Assembly: GCA_003550325.1 (NCBI GenBank)
Contig: QKWP01000420.1
Location: 1-64,000, forward strand
Direction of reading: 5' to 3'
DNA length: 64,000 nucleotides
From: Gigaspora rosea
Lineage: Eukaryota; Glomeromycota; Glomeromycetes; Diversisporales; Gigasporaceae
Positions within the stretch are counted from its first letter, which is position 1, and each line of letters begins with the position of its first letter. Shown piece by piece: positions 46,780 through 60,640 of the stretch. Under the pieces are notes generated by a model. The model had not been told where the DNA came from. It did not search any database and saw only the letters and a list, made by a program, of their open reading frames with translations. The position numbers and the translations under genes are program-made.

Positions 46780-49700
46780 GTACAGATATATAAATTTTTA
46801 ATAACTTTTTTTTAGAGCTTTGCATATTTTTTGAAGATACAATGCATTTTTGTTATATAAAATTTTTTTGTTATATAAAATTTAATATGTATACTAAAAT
46901 ATATATTTTTATATAATTATTATTCAAATAAATTATATATAAATTCAAAATTTATTTTTAAACCAAATTACTTAAATTAAACATTGCTTTAATTTTGAAT
47001 ATTAAAAGAATCAATAAAGAATAACCTGAATAAAAATTTTAGCTTCGCAAAAAATTACAGTATTTTTTTTGTCTAATAATATATATATCATACTATGATT
47101 TATTATCTTGAATGCTAATCATATTAAATTATGCTTGTATCATTATAGACAATATTTGATTCCATTAACGCCAAACCAAATGTTTTTCTAATTTTAGTAA
47201 CCAAGTTTTAAGTTTCAAAATATAGACTTGAAAACAATCAAGTACGTCATAAATAGATCAGTAGAATTGTGTGATTTTTAAACAAAAAAGAGGTTAAATT
47301 CGATTTGATCTATAAAGATTACTAATACTTTTTTTTTTTGTAAACTTGATTGTACCTGTTTCAAACTTGTTTCTTTTAAAATTGATTTTAAAAGAAAAAA
47401 AGGTATTAATAATATGCATAGATGCTTATTTTAGAGAAAACATTTATTTTGACAAGACATTTCTGTATATTACATATTACATACATTTATACTTTAAAGA
47501 GGGACAAGGTACGTACAGTACGTACGTGCGTATGTTTAAGTTAAAATATTTGTATTCCGTATTTTCAATATTCTTGTTCTGCACTTCAATTTTTGCGGCA
47601 ATAATCACGTGACAACTACATTTGTTTAGTAAATATGTAACTATGTGAAACTATGTGAAACATATGTGTATATACAATATATCAAATATATATTAAAATA
47701 TATTTTAAATATATTAAAAATATATTGTATTTAAAATTGCATGAATATACTAAATTAGGGCGAGATTTAACTTTAAAAATACTTTTTGATCATCATGGCA
47801 AGGATTACATAATTTTTCAAGTCGGATGATACTTATGTCTGAATTTATTAAAATTCCCACCTACCATACCATATACATATATATTTCCATATAAATGATT
47901 CGTTATTCATTCAACAGAATAACAATATGTGGCAAGTAAAAATTATTTCTACTGTAGATTGGGCACAAATTCATTCAAAAGAATAAATGTATATATGATA
48001 CTAGATTAGGTAGGAATATACTTTAACAAATGATATAATGTTTATACATTTTGACTTTTTTTGATTGTATAAGTAGTCACGCGTCCGAATATTAACATTC
48101 TCGAAAAACCAACCTATACTCCGAAGTTTCTGTTTTATAAACTTGTTTTGTTTATATCATTTACATTTTTGTGTCATTGTGATATTCGCCATTTTGCGGG
48201 GTACATTGATTTAATGATTTTAATGATTTAATGAAATAAAGCTAATTTATTCTTTATTACGTCTGCCACAATACTTTTTACGTTTGAATTCATGATTTAA
48301 GTGTGAAGGCTTAAAAAACCGAAATTTTTTTTAACGTTATCATACGTGATTGTTATTTAGAAACAAAGTAATAAATATGATTGCTCGACGAATGAACAAA
48401 GTTCTTTTAAGCAGGTTTTTTTTTACTTTTGCTAATTTGGGAATTCAAATGTACTATTAAATTTTTAAGAGTTGGTGATACATATGTTTTATGTAAGACT
48501 AATTACACATAATGAAATTTTGCAAAAATAAAGTTTAATTTGAAAGATAAAGTTCAAAAAAAAAAATAAAAAAATAAAATAAAATAAAACATCTGCACGT
48601 ACATAAGTACATATTTGCATGTGTACTATACTTTGGCAATTTATTTCGGTTTTGGTTTTTGATATGAAATTTTTTTAAAATGTATCGACAATTTCATATT
48701 ACGATATTACAGTAAAAAATCAATCCGGAATTACAAATACTTTCGGATACAACTACCGAAATGGTTTCTACGTCATGTATAGTATGTATAGTATATAATG
48801 CTTGCGATACTTATATTTATCATTTGTCAATTTGCGCGAGCAATATTATGCGATGTTACGACGCGTTGTTGGGGACGCATATACAAATGACTCGTTATAA
48901 AGAATCTATCGGTAACTTATTGGCATATATCGGCAGTTTACCTGTTATATTTGTTATATTGAGAGAATATCGAGCTGAAACTCCCCTTACCAAATTGAAC
49001 ATTCAATATATTAGATCTATATAACGAGAGTGACATGCATTTTGCTAGTCTAGACCTATCAACCTATTATTTTTATTATTTTACTTCTTTGTATGGTTTT
49101 TTTTTATTAATCAAAAATATGTAAACTTTGTGTTTAATTAAAAATTATGCGAAACTTGACATCGATAGCCAAACCAATTTGAACACAGAAAATTATGATC
49201 AACTTGTGTATGAACTTGAATGCATTAATTATTGATTAACGACATAAATGTTTACATTAAAAATCTTCTTGAAGTAGATCACATCTTCTGAAACATTAAT
49301 CCTTAGATTTTGAGAGGTTCTAATTTTCCAGAGTGAGGTAACCTGTTAATCCTATAATTTTTGTAATATCAAAAAAAAAAAAAATATAAATGTCAAAAAT
49401 CTATTGAGTAAATCAATTGATTTACTTGTAACGTGTGAAACTTTTGAAACATTTTTTTTTTCAAGATCAGAAGTTCGCTTTGAAAACTATAAGAAGTTAC
49501 CTGCTAATTTAGTCATACTTAAAATGAGGTTATCCCAAAACTGAATTCTTTTATTATCTTTTAATTGATATTTTGCGGAACAATATTTTAAAATTACCCC
49601 ATTTACTGCAAAAAAGTAAATCATGCTTATGTGAATGTTGAATATTAGCCTACTAACCCTCGATATAATATTAATATTTTACGTTGATCCAAAATAACTT

Positions 49701-50730
49701 AATTAGAATGGATTTTTTTTTTGTGATTTACTATCTGGAGGGATTATCAAATATTGTTATTAGTATTGATTAGCTTTATCACGATTTGGATTTACGCTTG
49801 GCGTAAATAATAAATTCTTAAAATGGAAAAGATATCTTATCAAAACATATATTTTATTTGAATATTATTGAATATTATTGGATATTATTGAATATTAACA
49901 TATTATATTTATTTATATAATTCAAAAAAAAAAAAAAAAAAAACCTTTGTGTTTGTTTTACGCGAAAAATCTTTTTACCGTCATATCCTCATATCCCAGT
50001 CTAGAATTCAATTCATTATTTTAGTGAATTTAATGAATATCTTTTTAAATAATCTATTTGCGGGACTTATCAAATTCCATAAATATCAATAAATCGATTC
50101 TTATGTTCTAGGCACTTCTTTTATCGCAGTTATAGATGTTTTTTTTTTAACGTTATAAAAACTTTACTGTAGTTTTTAAAAAAAGCTAGGTCAAATCTCT
50201 CTATAATCACACCGTCCGGTTATAAAATCACAATAGTACTCTGATCCTAACTGATCAAAAAAATTTTTTTATATATGTTTATAGCAATTAATTTTGACGA
50301 ATAAATATGTTTACAAGGTGGATCTATTGCACTATAAAAATTATAAAATAAATATATTATGATATCTATTATTTATTTAACATATAATAAAAGATATTAG
50401 TGAAATTAATTTCACCAATTTTACTAAACAATCTGATTTAATTTACCGGCATCTTTTAGTTATATCCCTCTTATTAATCACTTAACTGCTGTAACTGTAG
50501 ATCATCATACCTGTGCATTTTTATACAATGTCACTAAGGCCAGAAGAGCGATGTGATGATTTGTAAAATGTTGGGAAAGTTTTAAGATTTAATTTTTAAA
50601 ATTTTTAAATAATTGGAATTTTTATTTATAGGTTTTTTTATTTATATTTATTTATAGGTTTTGTTACTTATAAAGGCGAAATTAGCTTTTTTTTATAACT
50701 TGGAAAAGTAAGAATACGTATGAGGCTTTA
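46780..50730. other. AT-rich region without recognisable elements
   Basis: No palindromes or MITEs detected. Features seen: a GTACGTAC-rich patch (47509-47531) and a possible short open frame at 48761-49024, listed separately. TATAATCACACCGTCCGGTTATAA (50197-50220) resembles a transposon end but has no partner. Confidence 0.4.
48761..49024 (+). CDS. Doubtful hypothetical small protein, 87 codons
   Basis: An ATG-to-stop frame in a stretch with more G and C than its neighbours. It has six cysteines in the first 33 residues (CIVCIVYNAC..C..C) and a hydrophobic segment LLAYIGSLPVIFVILREY (about 53-70). The composition is not the Lys/Asn/Ile/Phe drift seen elsewhere, which is why it is listed. 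No domain recognised, no homologous copy in the window, and the start is only the first ATG. It may be chance. Confidence 0.2.
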   Translation: MVSTSCIVCIVYNACDTYIYHLSICASNIMRCYDALLGTHIQMTRYKESIGNLLAYIGSLPVIFVILREYRAETPLTKLNIQYIRSI

Positions 50731-50734
50731 ATTA

Positions 50735-51074
50735 TAGCTGTTTTCAAAAAGGTGTGAACGGTCGCAAATCACTATACCATAGGAATTTTAAAGACTCGCT
50801 CTAATCGAGATTTTAATTTAAATTTCAAAATTCTTAGATTTCCCATATCAGATATAGGTATATGGAAATCATTTGTTCATAGCTAAATTTTTCAAAAGGG
50901 TGTGAATGGCCACAGATCACCATATCATGGGAAATTCACGATATTTCCGGGATTTCCAAGATCGGAATTTTTTAATTTTTACTCAGTACTGGTAATCTAA
51001 ATTTCCAGATTCTCCAATTTCTCACATGTGTATATGGAAATCGCTGTTCACATTTTTTTTTTTGAAAACAGCTG
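50735..51074. mobile_element. TA-flanked element with AGCTGTTTTC ends, internally duplicated
   Basis: TAGCTGTTTTCAAAAAGGTG at the left and, reverse-complemented, CAGCTGTTTTCAAAAAA at the right, with TA at each side. Inside are two directly repeated units, each with GGTGTGAA(C/T)GG, CATATCATGGG-like sequence and GTATATGGAAATC. The termini resemble those at 58428-58603. Confidence 0.65.
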
Positions 51075-51182
51075 TAATATTCTACTTTGTAATATTTCTG
51101 CTTTCGACCACAGCTAAAATTTTAAAATCAAAAAAGATAGGAATTTCTGTGAGTTTTTGTTTTTTCTAAATTATTGTTGTGT

Positions 51183-51323
51183 GGCTGATGATGAATTGTG
51201 GGATATAACTTAGATTGAAAATATAAACCTAATCAAACCACGTATACTCTTTAATTATTAAACTCTAATCCAACTCCTAACCCAAACTTTAAAAAAAAAC
51301 AGGTTCAAATTTCATCATCAGCC
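51183..51323. mobile_element. 141-bp MITE with GGCTGATGATGAA ends
   Basis: A 13-bp terminal inverted repeat, GGCTGATGATGAA / TTCATCATCAGCC. The interior includes AACTCTAATCCAACTCCTAA low complexity. Target duplication not visible. Confidence 0.65.
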
Positions 51324-51430
51324 GCGAAAAATATTAATAAAAGGACAGTCACACAACCTTGCCTCTTCTATCACGCGTAATTTCGTTAAGAAGTTCTTGA
51401 CTTCGCATTTGTTTACTGTCCATTTATTGT

Positions 51431-51613
51431 GACAGATTAAAATAAAATCAGATTAAAATGAAATATGTATAGTATAAAAGAATCACCGAAAAATAAGGGT
51501 TAGGGGTTAAGGTTAGAGGTTAGTTTTAGGTTAAGAGTTTATATTAAACAAGTATAAGTGGTTTTTTTGGAACCCATATTTCATTTTAATCTGATTTCAT
51601 TATGATTCTTGAC
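51431..51613. mobile_element. ~183-bp MITE with telomere-like interior
   Basis: The arms GACAGATTAAAATAAAATCA and ATCAGATTAAAATGAAATAT pair with the right end (ATATTTCATTTTAATCTGAT). The loop holds AAGGGTTAGGGGTTAAGGTT, a degenerate telomere-like run. Third small element within 900 bases. Confidence 0.65.
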
Positions 51614-51619
51614 ATTTAT

Positions 51620-54600
51620 TATTGTTCGGCCGACAAGCTTTAGGCGCATAACCGAATATGTCATAACCTCAATTTTTTTGGCATTCTTAATTTTATCACG
51701 GGATTCCAATACGTAATACGTTTAAATTTTCGGAAATGTCACTTTTAGCCCGTGACAACAGTATATCCCAAATTATTAGTTAATAAAAGAAGTGATGTGA
51801 TACAAGCTAAGTGTGGCTAAAGTTGTAGGTTATTAAGTGCTGATCGTAATCTGATTGGTCAAATTTGTAAGTAATAATAATATTATATAATAATATTATT
51901 ATTAATATTAATGTTTGGTGATCGCCAATATTATTATTATTATTATCATTTTTACTTTAAAAATTTTTTTTGAAAAATGCTAATATAATAATTAATAATG
52001 ATATAATTCTAAAAAATATATTTATTAGTTATAAACTCACGGGTTTACATTGAAGATTTTCTCTAAAGGAGAAACGAAAATGGAGTTCCTTTAAAAGTTA
52101 TAATTATTATTTAAAAGTCAAATTGGCCCTACACAAGTAAATATGCTAAGAATTTTATTAAAATTCCGGTCATCGTTTAAAGTATTGAAATGTTTACATG
52201 CAAATCTCATGCATTTTGTTTAATCTTTGCCATAAACGTATTATCAACATGGGAGATAGAAAAAATGATTAAGAGAAAACGCATAGTAAGTAGTAATTTC
52301 CATCCTCCACTATTTGCCATGTGCGGTGTAACAAATTAGCCATGTGTTTGTCATATAAGGAAACCTGCATTAAACAAGTTTAAAACTTATATATCTCTCT
52401 CTTTTAACTTTCGCGAAAGTTCTATTGATTTACTTTGTATATCATTATTATTTATTTTATTATATAATACTGTAATATGATATTTAAATGTTAAAAGCTT
52501 ACTTACAAAGCCTCAAAAGATATCAAATATTATCAAGTTCAATCATTAAATGTGAAGGCTGAGACATTTTATCTCCTTTTACGATTTGTAAACGTTTTTT
52601 TTTCTTTTTTTTTTTTGTTAAACTTGTTTTTCGGTCTTATGATTATTATGATCTTATATCTGATATTATTTATTAAAAATCCCCACTCTTATAAATTCCG
52701 ATCCGAGATTTTACCAAAAATCAGGTTTGGCGGTGGCTTAGATGACAAGTCAAACACGTTATAGATGGATATCAGAACGCAGTTATATAAACCTTATATT
52801 AAATCGTGTAACAAACTAAAAGTATAATACTTTTTTTAAAGAAATCAAAAGGATGTGATTAGATAGTTTGTAGTTAGGCTGATGTTTAGAATATGTGCAA
52901 GAATCAAAGAGAATATTATTAGATTATGTATGTTGATGATTATGCTTCGCCCCTCAATCTCTTTATTCCAATGTGTTAAACTTATTTTTTTTAAAGATAA
53001 TACATGAGAAATGAATGTCCTAAAAAAAAAAAAAATTTAAGTAAAAAAAATTAGTCCAATCTCTTTGTATGTTATTAAATCATTATCATTTTTAAAATAC
53101 ATCATCTAAAGAATCGAGAGAGAGAAAAAGATGAAAAAAAAGTGATTATAATGAATATTTATTTCAGAATTTTTTTTTTTAACTGATAATCTGAATAAAT
53201 AGTACGTAATTACGCGAATACGAACACGCAATTATGTAATACATATTATTCTCATCATCATTCTCATTATTATTTGCGGCTTTAAAAAAATTCTACTCGT
53301 TCAAATTCGAATCAACTAAAAAGTAAAAAATACCCACACCTTTCAAGTTCTTTCAAGATTTATTTATCATTATTCTCTGTTTTATCAAAAATTCTTTGAT
53401 AAAATAGACTAATTACTAGTCCTTTTATCAACAATTTTTGATATCCGGTATTCCGAAGATGACTAATTAGGTTATCTTTTTTTTTATTTTGGGATGTGAT
53501 CTGCTAGTTTCAAAAAAAAAAAACACCTTCATACGTACAAATACAAATACAATACGCTTAGCCTTCGATTACAATATTCAAAAAATTGAAATTTTTAACC
53601 GTGAATATATACGCAGTATAAACTTTGCAAGATCCTTAAATCAGATCTTTTTTTTTTATGTTTCAGCCTCTTGATAATATTGTTACGTGTAAACAAAAGT
53701 GGTTTAGTTTTTTTTTTTTTTTTTTGTCGATTAATATTCAAATCACTTATACTGTATGTCTGATTAAGATATGATTTTGTTGGTGTTTTTATGCATACAT
53801 AAATTTCTATCACTCATTTATCAAATCTCTATCACCATTCTCAACCATGGAACTTTTATCACGTTATCTTGTGTGACAAAACGAAAAAGAAAGATGAATT
53901 ATTATTATGATAGGATTTCTATATCACGTCAATAGAAAGAAAGAGAAGAAGAAAAAAAAAGGATAATTATTATACTAATAAAATAAATAACATAAATAAA
54001 ATACCCTTGTTGATCGTTTGAATAATAACTTTTCACCATTTAAAAAAAATGATTTTTTTACAATAGATTCAGTATTTCAAAAGGGTTTTTTTTAATTTTA
54101 TTATCAGTTATTGATTAATTGATTAATTAAAATATAAAAAAAATAAAATAATTTTTTTTTAAAGGGAAGAAAGTTCACCCCTTAATCGGATATTTAAAAA
54201 TTGGGACCGGCCGATTTATTAATTTTATATTTTTATATGACTTAATATAGTAATTTTACTATAAATATTCCAGTTACGTATGTGTGCATAATTGACATGC
54301 CTGAAATTTTTTATCACGCATAAGCATACGTAGAATATTAATAAAGAATTATTATTAGTTGGCTGAGCTTTAATTTTTATGTACGCCACTTTAAAGTTAC
54401 TTACGCCCGACCTTAAGTAAAATATTTAATTAGGCCGAGACAGGTCGGTCGGCCTAACTCACAGAACATCGAATTAATAATATTCAAGAGTCACATTTAT
54501 CCAGCAATGCTTTATATTATTCAAAGGTAATTAATATTCATGTATTAAATTGAATTGTTAAGACTACTATTTTATTAATATAATATAAATTATGTACTTT

Positions 54601-57600
54601 TATTTTTAATTCGGAATTTATTTTAAGATCAGAGATGAAATTCATCAATAAATTTATTATACTGTATATATTATTATGTTATTATGTAAGATTTATTATC
54701 TCAAAATTTTTTAAGTTTAAATTAGACTTTAGAATTATAGTTTAAGTTAGAGAGATTAGGGTTTTTAAGGTGCTGAATATTTTTTTTTATTTGGTACAGT
54801 ATTCCAAATACATTACTGCATTACCAATTACTAAACCATTAATATCATCTTTTATCTTTCTTTAAAAAAAAATAATTAATTACTTTAGATTATTAAAGAT
54901 TAATAACAATATCTGATATTATGTCACTACACGATTAATTTTATTAACATAGTGATATTATAATAAATATCGGTGTTAAGAATTTTCTCCTTAAAACATT
55001 TGTGTTACGAATAACGCCCCTAAAGGCGTTAATTCGCTATAATGCGATAATTCGCTATAATGCGATAATTCGATATAATGCGATAATTCGATATAAATGC
55101 GATAATTCGATATAATGCGACAATTATTGTATATATTCTTATGGTATTTACTATCTGCTATGTATCACATATTATATGTGTACGTAGCATTTTTGGTACT
55201 ATAATATATACTTATTATATATTTAGTTAATTACACAAATCAATTATATTTTAAATCATTTATACTAATCTAGCATATTCTTAGATTTCTTACGAATTTC
55301 TAACAAAGTGGCCTGATTCAAATTTTAAATACAAACATCCAGTTATTAACAGGCCTTTATCCGTCAAATAGTTTGAACACCTAATCTTTTCTAAGTAACC
55401 CAAGACAATAAATTTACGTAAATATTTGATACAAATATTATTACCAGATTTATAATCATGTATATATATAAACAAATGTACAATCAATAAATTTCCGAAA
55501 TTAGGTTTATATATATATATTATCAGTTATATATATATATATATTGTAAATTTATGTGACTTTTACCTTATTACATCGGATATATCTCTCTCACTTGATA
55601 TTCACATTTTTCTATATCACAATACTTTTTTATTATCCACAATCGAAATAATCTCCACAATTTTTAATATCCCTAATTTAAATCACTTATTTGTAAATCT
55701 CTCCTTTTTTTTTTTTTGCATTCCAATCTAACCGCAAATGTTAACCTATGAATGATCGTCCATAAACTCGACTTTATGTAAGTTTATATGTGCATGTACA
55801 ATTTGCCTTGTAATATGTAATTATACATGCATTGGCAGGTAAAAAAACAAATTGGTCAAAATTACCTTATCTTTTTTATTCCCTTGTTTTTTTTTTTTTT
55901 AATAAAAAAAAAAATATACGTATTCTGACTAACTTATTAACAGTTTACCTGAAATTAATTTAAAATATACATATATATCTATACACCAAATATGTATAAT
56001 CTCTCTTTTGGTATTGCTAATACTGTTAAGGTAATTTGTTTTTTAAAAAGAATAACAGTCTTTTCCCCCTGTCTACAAATACAGGACTTTTTATCATGAT
56101 TTGATAAGATTTAATGAATGTTGAAAGTTGATCACAACACCTAACGTTGACATGTGTGCGATGAATTAAAAAAAATATCGAGGAAAATCCAAACATTTAA
56201 AGTAGTATTTGATCATTTAAATGAATGGATGATGTAAACATTAAATATGATGGTACATATTAAGTCTTGGGATCCAGGGATCGGGTCTTGGGATTAGCGG
56301 ACCCATCATCAAAAAGTGACCCTGTCCCATGATTTAAAAGTACAAAGATACGCATAAATTACGCAATCTCTTTTTACACCTATTACTGTATATGTTTTTT
56401 TCATGTTTGTATATAAATTTTTCCGTTAGAAATCAGGGTTTGGAGAAATTTTTTAGAGCCATAGAGCATTTTTTTACTTAGAGTGTCGCATACCTAATTA
56501 TTTGACATAGGTAGTAAAAGCATTATAAGTGCTTTTTAGTAAAAATCATTTTTCTTTAATTCAAAAATGTATTAATATGATAAATTTAATTGGTCTATGT
56601 CATACCTTTGTTAACAAAATAGTTCTAGTAAATGCATCTGATGATTACACTCATTGAAATAAAAAAATAATATTCAAGAATTTTTTAATTATTAAACGTT
56701 GATTTAACGTACGTACTTATATATTCAATATAAAAAATTAGTACAGTATAAATGCTTTTGTCTTGTCATGAGATCGTTTATCCGATCTTATTGTGATACA
56801 GGAAATGGTCGATTTTTTTTCAATTCCATAATTCGATAAAAGATGTGCGGCATAAAAGCACGTGCAAACATGCATCGATAATTTGGTCGATTTTTATTAC
56901 TAATTTATATATATGTTTGTTTCCATACAAGAGATGCACGTCCTAAAATCTGCAAGGTTTTTTCAACGTGGTCTTCGTTTTTTTTAATCCTAATAATCTA
57001 ACCTTTAATCGTTAAATCTTGTTCTACAACCATGATAGGAATGCCCAGGCCATTCCCGGGTCCACGCCATTTTACACATTTTTTTACAGGTTTTAAAACA
57101 TTTTTGATAAAAATAATTACTTTCAAAAAATTTCGTCTTACCGTTACAAAAAAAAAAAAAAAATATTTATTATTTCTTTTTTAGTAATGCAAAGGGTCAC
57201 CCATTTTGCAATCGCAAATGTCGAAAATTACTGATCCTTTTTTAATCAATTATAATGTGATTAATGTGAACACAACATACATATATACATCAAATTTATT
57301 CCATATATGCCGGAATGACGGCATGAAGCAGTTGTTTACCTAAACTATCGATCGCTTGCTACGGTGCACGGATCGATAATCCGACTGTACGACAAGGTGT
57401 TTGTCACGTGCTAAAGGTTCTAATAAAAATTAAAGTTGTGTCCCATGAAAATCTTGAATATCATTGCCGTTACCCGAGTCTGATGCCCATAGAAGTTGTA
57501 TGAGTCGAAAAAACTCGGGTAATAACTAAAAAGAAAAAGTATCTTTGAAATTTGGATTAGCTTCCCCGTATATTAACTAATATTCTAAATAACGTAAGCA

Positions 57601-58420
57601 CTGGGCTGAAACGGACTTTACTTAATTCTTAATTAGATAATTATTTGTTTACATTTTTTTTTTTTATAAAGATATTTTTGGGATGTGATTAGTTAGTGAT
57701 TGTGGTGGTGCTCAACCATTATTAGAGATATCTAATAAGACTACTGTTAGAAAACCATTAATATAAAATAATAATGTTGTTCTCACGTGTCTCCTTCGAT
57801 GTGATTAATTTATGTTCGTGTTTCTGTTGCTGTTGCTGCTTAAGTATTACAATAAATTCAATTAAATTGAAATATTTATTTGATTGTAATTTAATACTAT
57901 CTATTTTTTACTATGATCTGTAAACAATTATTAAAAACTAGGTTACAATATTCTCTTATTTTTAAATTTTTTTTGTTTTCATATACCGTGTATATTTAAC
58001 GCTAATTGTTTTTACAAGAAAAAAGAAAATGTTGGATCAACAAAAGGATAAAGTACAATATACGACAATTCTAATTTCTATTTCTTTTTCATAATTTACT
58101 GCAAACGGATAAAAAACAAAACGTGCCTTTTTTTATTTCGTCGACGTATGTGAAGTTCCGTAATGGTAATGTAACGGTAGAAAGAGTGAAAGAATATACA
58201 GTACTTTGAACAATTACTTTTTCAAGAAAATTTTCAGTTATGAAAAAAAAAGAACGCCTGAACCTCCCATTTGTTGTTAAATGGAATGATAAGTACTCCT
58301 GATCATATAAAGACAATTAAATTGTTCTCTCTGACATATCTGATATTAAAATTATCATCACATGTTTTGGGATAAATACAATCAATTCGGTAATTTATTT
58401 ATTTTTTCATTTTTATTTTT
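51620..58420. other. AT-rich region, no supported gene
   Basis: Six or seven kilobases of AT-rich sequence with A/T homopolymers. Apart from the 55-kb tandem array I see no element. Slightly less AT-rich patches at 54400-54470 (AGGCCGAGACAGGTCGGTCG), 56262-56335 and 57300-57410 were inspected without finding a coding frame or RNA fold I could defend. Confidence 0.45.
55012..55135. repeat. 18-bp TATAATGCGATAATTCGA array after an AACGCC hairpin
   Basis: Five to six copies of TATAATGCGATAATTCGA follow the perfect short hairpin AACGCC-CCTAAA-GGCGTT (55013-55030). One copy has an extra A. CG dinucleotides in every unit stand out in this sequence. Confidence 0.85.
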
Positions 58421-58427
58421 TTTACTA

Positions 58428-58603
58428 CTGTTTTTCATAAATTCAGGGACATCTGGCAAAAAATTGACCGACCGAATATTTGTTGATTCGATAAGTTTTG
58501 ATTCGGCAACGACACATTACCGAAATCGCAAACTTATTGAACTGACAAATATTCGGTCGGTCAATTTTTTACCAAATGTCAGAATTTATCGTTATGAAAA
58601 CAG
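58428..58603. mobile_element. Foldback MITE, ~75-bp arms
   Basis: CTGTTTTTCATAAATTCAGG and the reverse complement of the right end, CTGTTTTCATAACGATAAAT, lead into a perfect AAAAAATTGACCGACCGAATA arm segment of about 30 bases. Part of an 83-codon open frame overlaps it, which is therefore not a gene. Confidence 0.75.
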
Positions 58604-59478
58604 CTGCAATTAAAATCTATTCCCAATCTATTCTGACTGATTGATTAGAACACTTTGGACTGAATCCATCGGGAGATTCATTCGAAATACCTAAACGCTT
58701 GATTATATTGTTATATATATTAAGTTCATTCCATTTTCACTGACTCAACTTATAATTCTAACCAACTCTAACTCTAAATTAGGCTAACCCTTACTTTAAA
58801 TCGAGTTAACCTAAACTGCCGGGAAATTGGCTTTCAGGAAAATCGATTTTAAGAAAGTGCTAACCTAAGATGAGCTAATGTTTGGAAAGTTAACGTCTTC
58901 ATAATTTGCCCTGTCATATACTATTTACGTTCTAATTAACAGCAACTTCATTTTATATTAAGCATACGTATTTTAGTAGCTTTTAGTACTGTATATATTG
59001 CTTGTACGTGTTATTTTTATTTATATATTTTTGTTTAATATATATTATATATATATATAAATTTAATACAAAACTAATACAAAACTAATACAATATATTT
59101 TAATAATTTTAACCAATTAAATTTAAAATTGTAAAATTAAAATATATTAATATAAAGAAAATCTAGGCATTTCTAGCCAGAAATATTTAGTTTATGCATT
59201 TTTGACCCAAAACTATGTCCGATTATATAACTTTAATTAGGGTTAGGATCACATACGATAAAGATAAGTGTTATGGATAAAATTACCTTTCCGATATTTT
59301 TAATTAGTGCTTATTTCTTAACGCTTGTTTTAATTTGTTAAGCTAATCCATGATAATTATTCTTTGTGTTATTATAGGATTAGACTATATAAGATGGCTA
59401 TTATATGATTTGTTTGCATTTTAATTAACTTTTAGGTTCAAAATATTATTATGTATCTTTGATTAGAGATATCTAATA

Positions 59479-59616
59479 AGGTTTCACAATTTGATTTGAT
59501 TTGATCAAATATTTGAAATATTAATTTGATTTAAAAAATTCATATGCAAAATTTTAAAAAATTCAAATCAAATTTAAATATTGTATATAAAATTTTATAT
59601 TAAATTGCAAAACCTT
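59479..59616. repeat. Partial copy of the AAATTTGA-rich MITE
   Basis: AAGGTTTCACAATTTGATTT with the reverse complement AAGGTTTTGCAATTTAATA at the right. The interior matches the start of 43941-44209 (TTTGATTTGATCAAATATTT). No flanking duplication was found. The following stretch to 60160 is AT-rich with TTGCGAAA words and no gene. Confidence 0.55.
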
Positions 59617-60174
59617 GTGAAATATTGCGAAAACCTGTAAAAAAGCATAATTATATAAATATGTATATCGTTTATTTATTTTTTAAAAAATTTTAAAAAA
59701 TATATGAAAATTTGCAAAATATTGCGAAATGATGCAAAAACATTACAAAATATGCAAAATATTTCCTTCAGCGACCCCAAAAAGAGGAGTAATTTGCATT
59801 TTTTTATTTGGTCTATTTTGCAATATTTTGCAATATATTTTTAATAAATTATGTAATACTATATATTGTGTTGATTGTAAAATTTTCGTTATATTATGGG
59901 CTGTAATAACTTACATAAAATTATATATATATATAATTTGCTGATATAGTTTTTTTTTTGTTATTAGAACTAACTTTTTTCTTTAGATATTTTTTTATTT
60001 AAAATTTGATCAAGATATTAATAAAGTTATTATAGTATTATTGGAACTATTGTAATTGGGTTGTTAAAGTTAACTTATTTGGTATTTTAAGAAATCCAAA
60101 GTTTGAATTAACAAACGCACTATAAAAGTTTTTGTTTTTTTTTGTTTAGTATATTTGCTTCTTATAAAAGGGCT

Positions 60175-60640
60175 TTTAGAAATTAGCTAATTTAGAGGTG
60201 GGTAAGTAGGTCAGCTAGAATATCAGATATAATTCTGGCTGAAATTATCAAGTTCTGGTCAAAATTAAAAAAAATTTTAGTTCAAATTATAAATTTTATT
60301 AGTAAAATTTAATAATAAATAACTTTTGATCTACTAAACCAATTTTGATGATTTAGTTACCAAAATAATCCTCTTAGAGAGAGGATTCTTACAAGCCTAA
60401 AATTCTAAAAATTTAATCACTAGATTCTAAGATCAAAATAGATTTGTATATTATTATTTAATAAGTATCAATGTATCCAAAAATAAGTATAAGCTACACC
60501 CTAATTTTTTTAAAAATCTTAAAAATTTATTAGTGGTTGCTATATATAAAAGTTCAAATTTTACTAAATAAATCTCAAAAGTGCTATTAAGTAAACTTGT
60601 TTAAAACATCAAAATACACTTATTTTTTTGTATATTATAC
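60175..60640. repeat. Family P arm joined to a truncated mariner-type MITE
   Basis: 60180-60455 carries the full outer-to-inner arm of family P (AGAAATTAGCTAATTT, then TATCAGATATAATTCTGGC, ACTTTTGATCTACTAAACCA and ACCAAAATAATCCTCT). Then, from about 60463, sequence related to 13766-13930 begins (GTATCCAAAAATAAGTATAA). The partner arm and right end are missing. The stretch to 61280 holds nothing recognisable. Confidence 0.6.

Noticed and set aside
58362..58613. 83-residue frame with a hydrophobic start
   Set aside because: More than half of it lies in the foldback MITE at 58428-58603.
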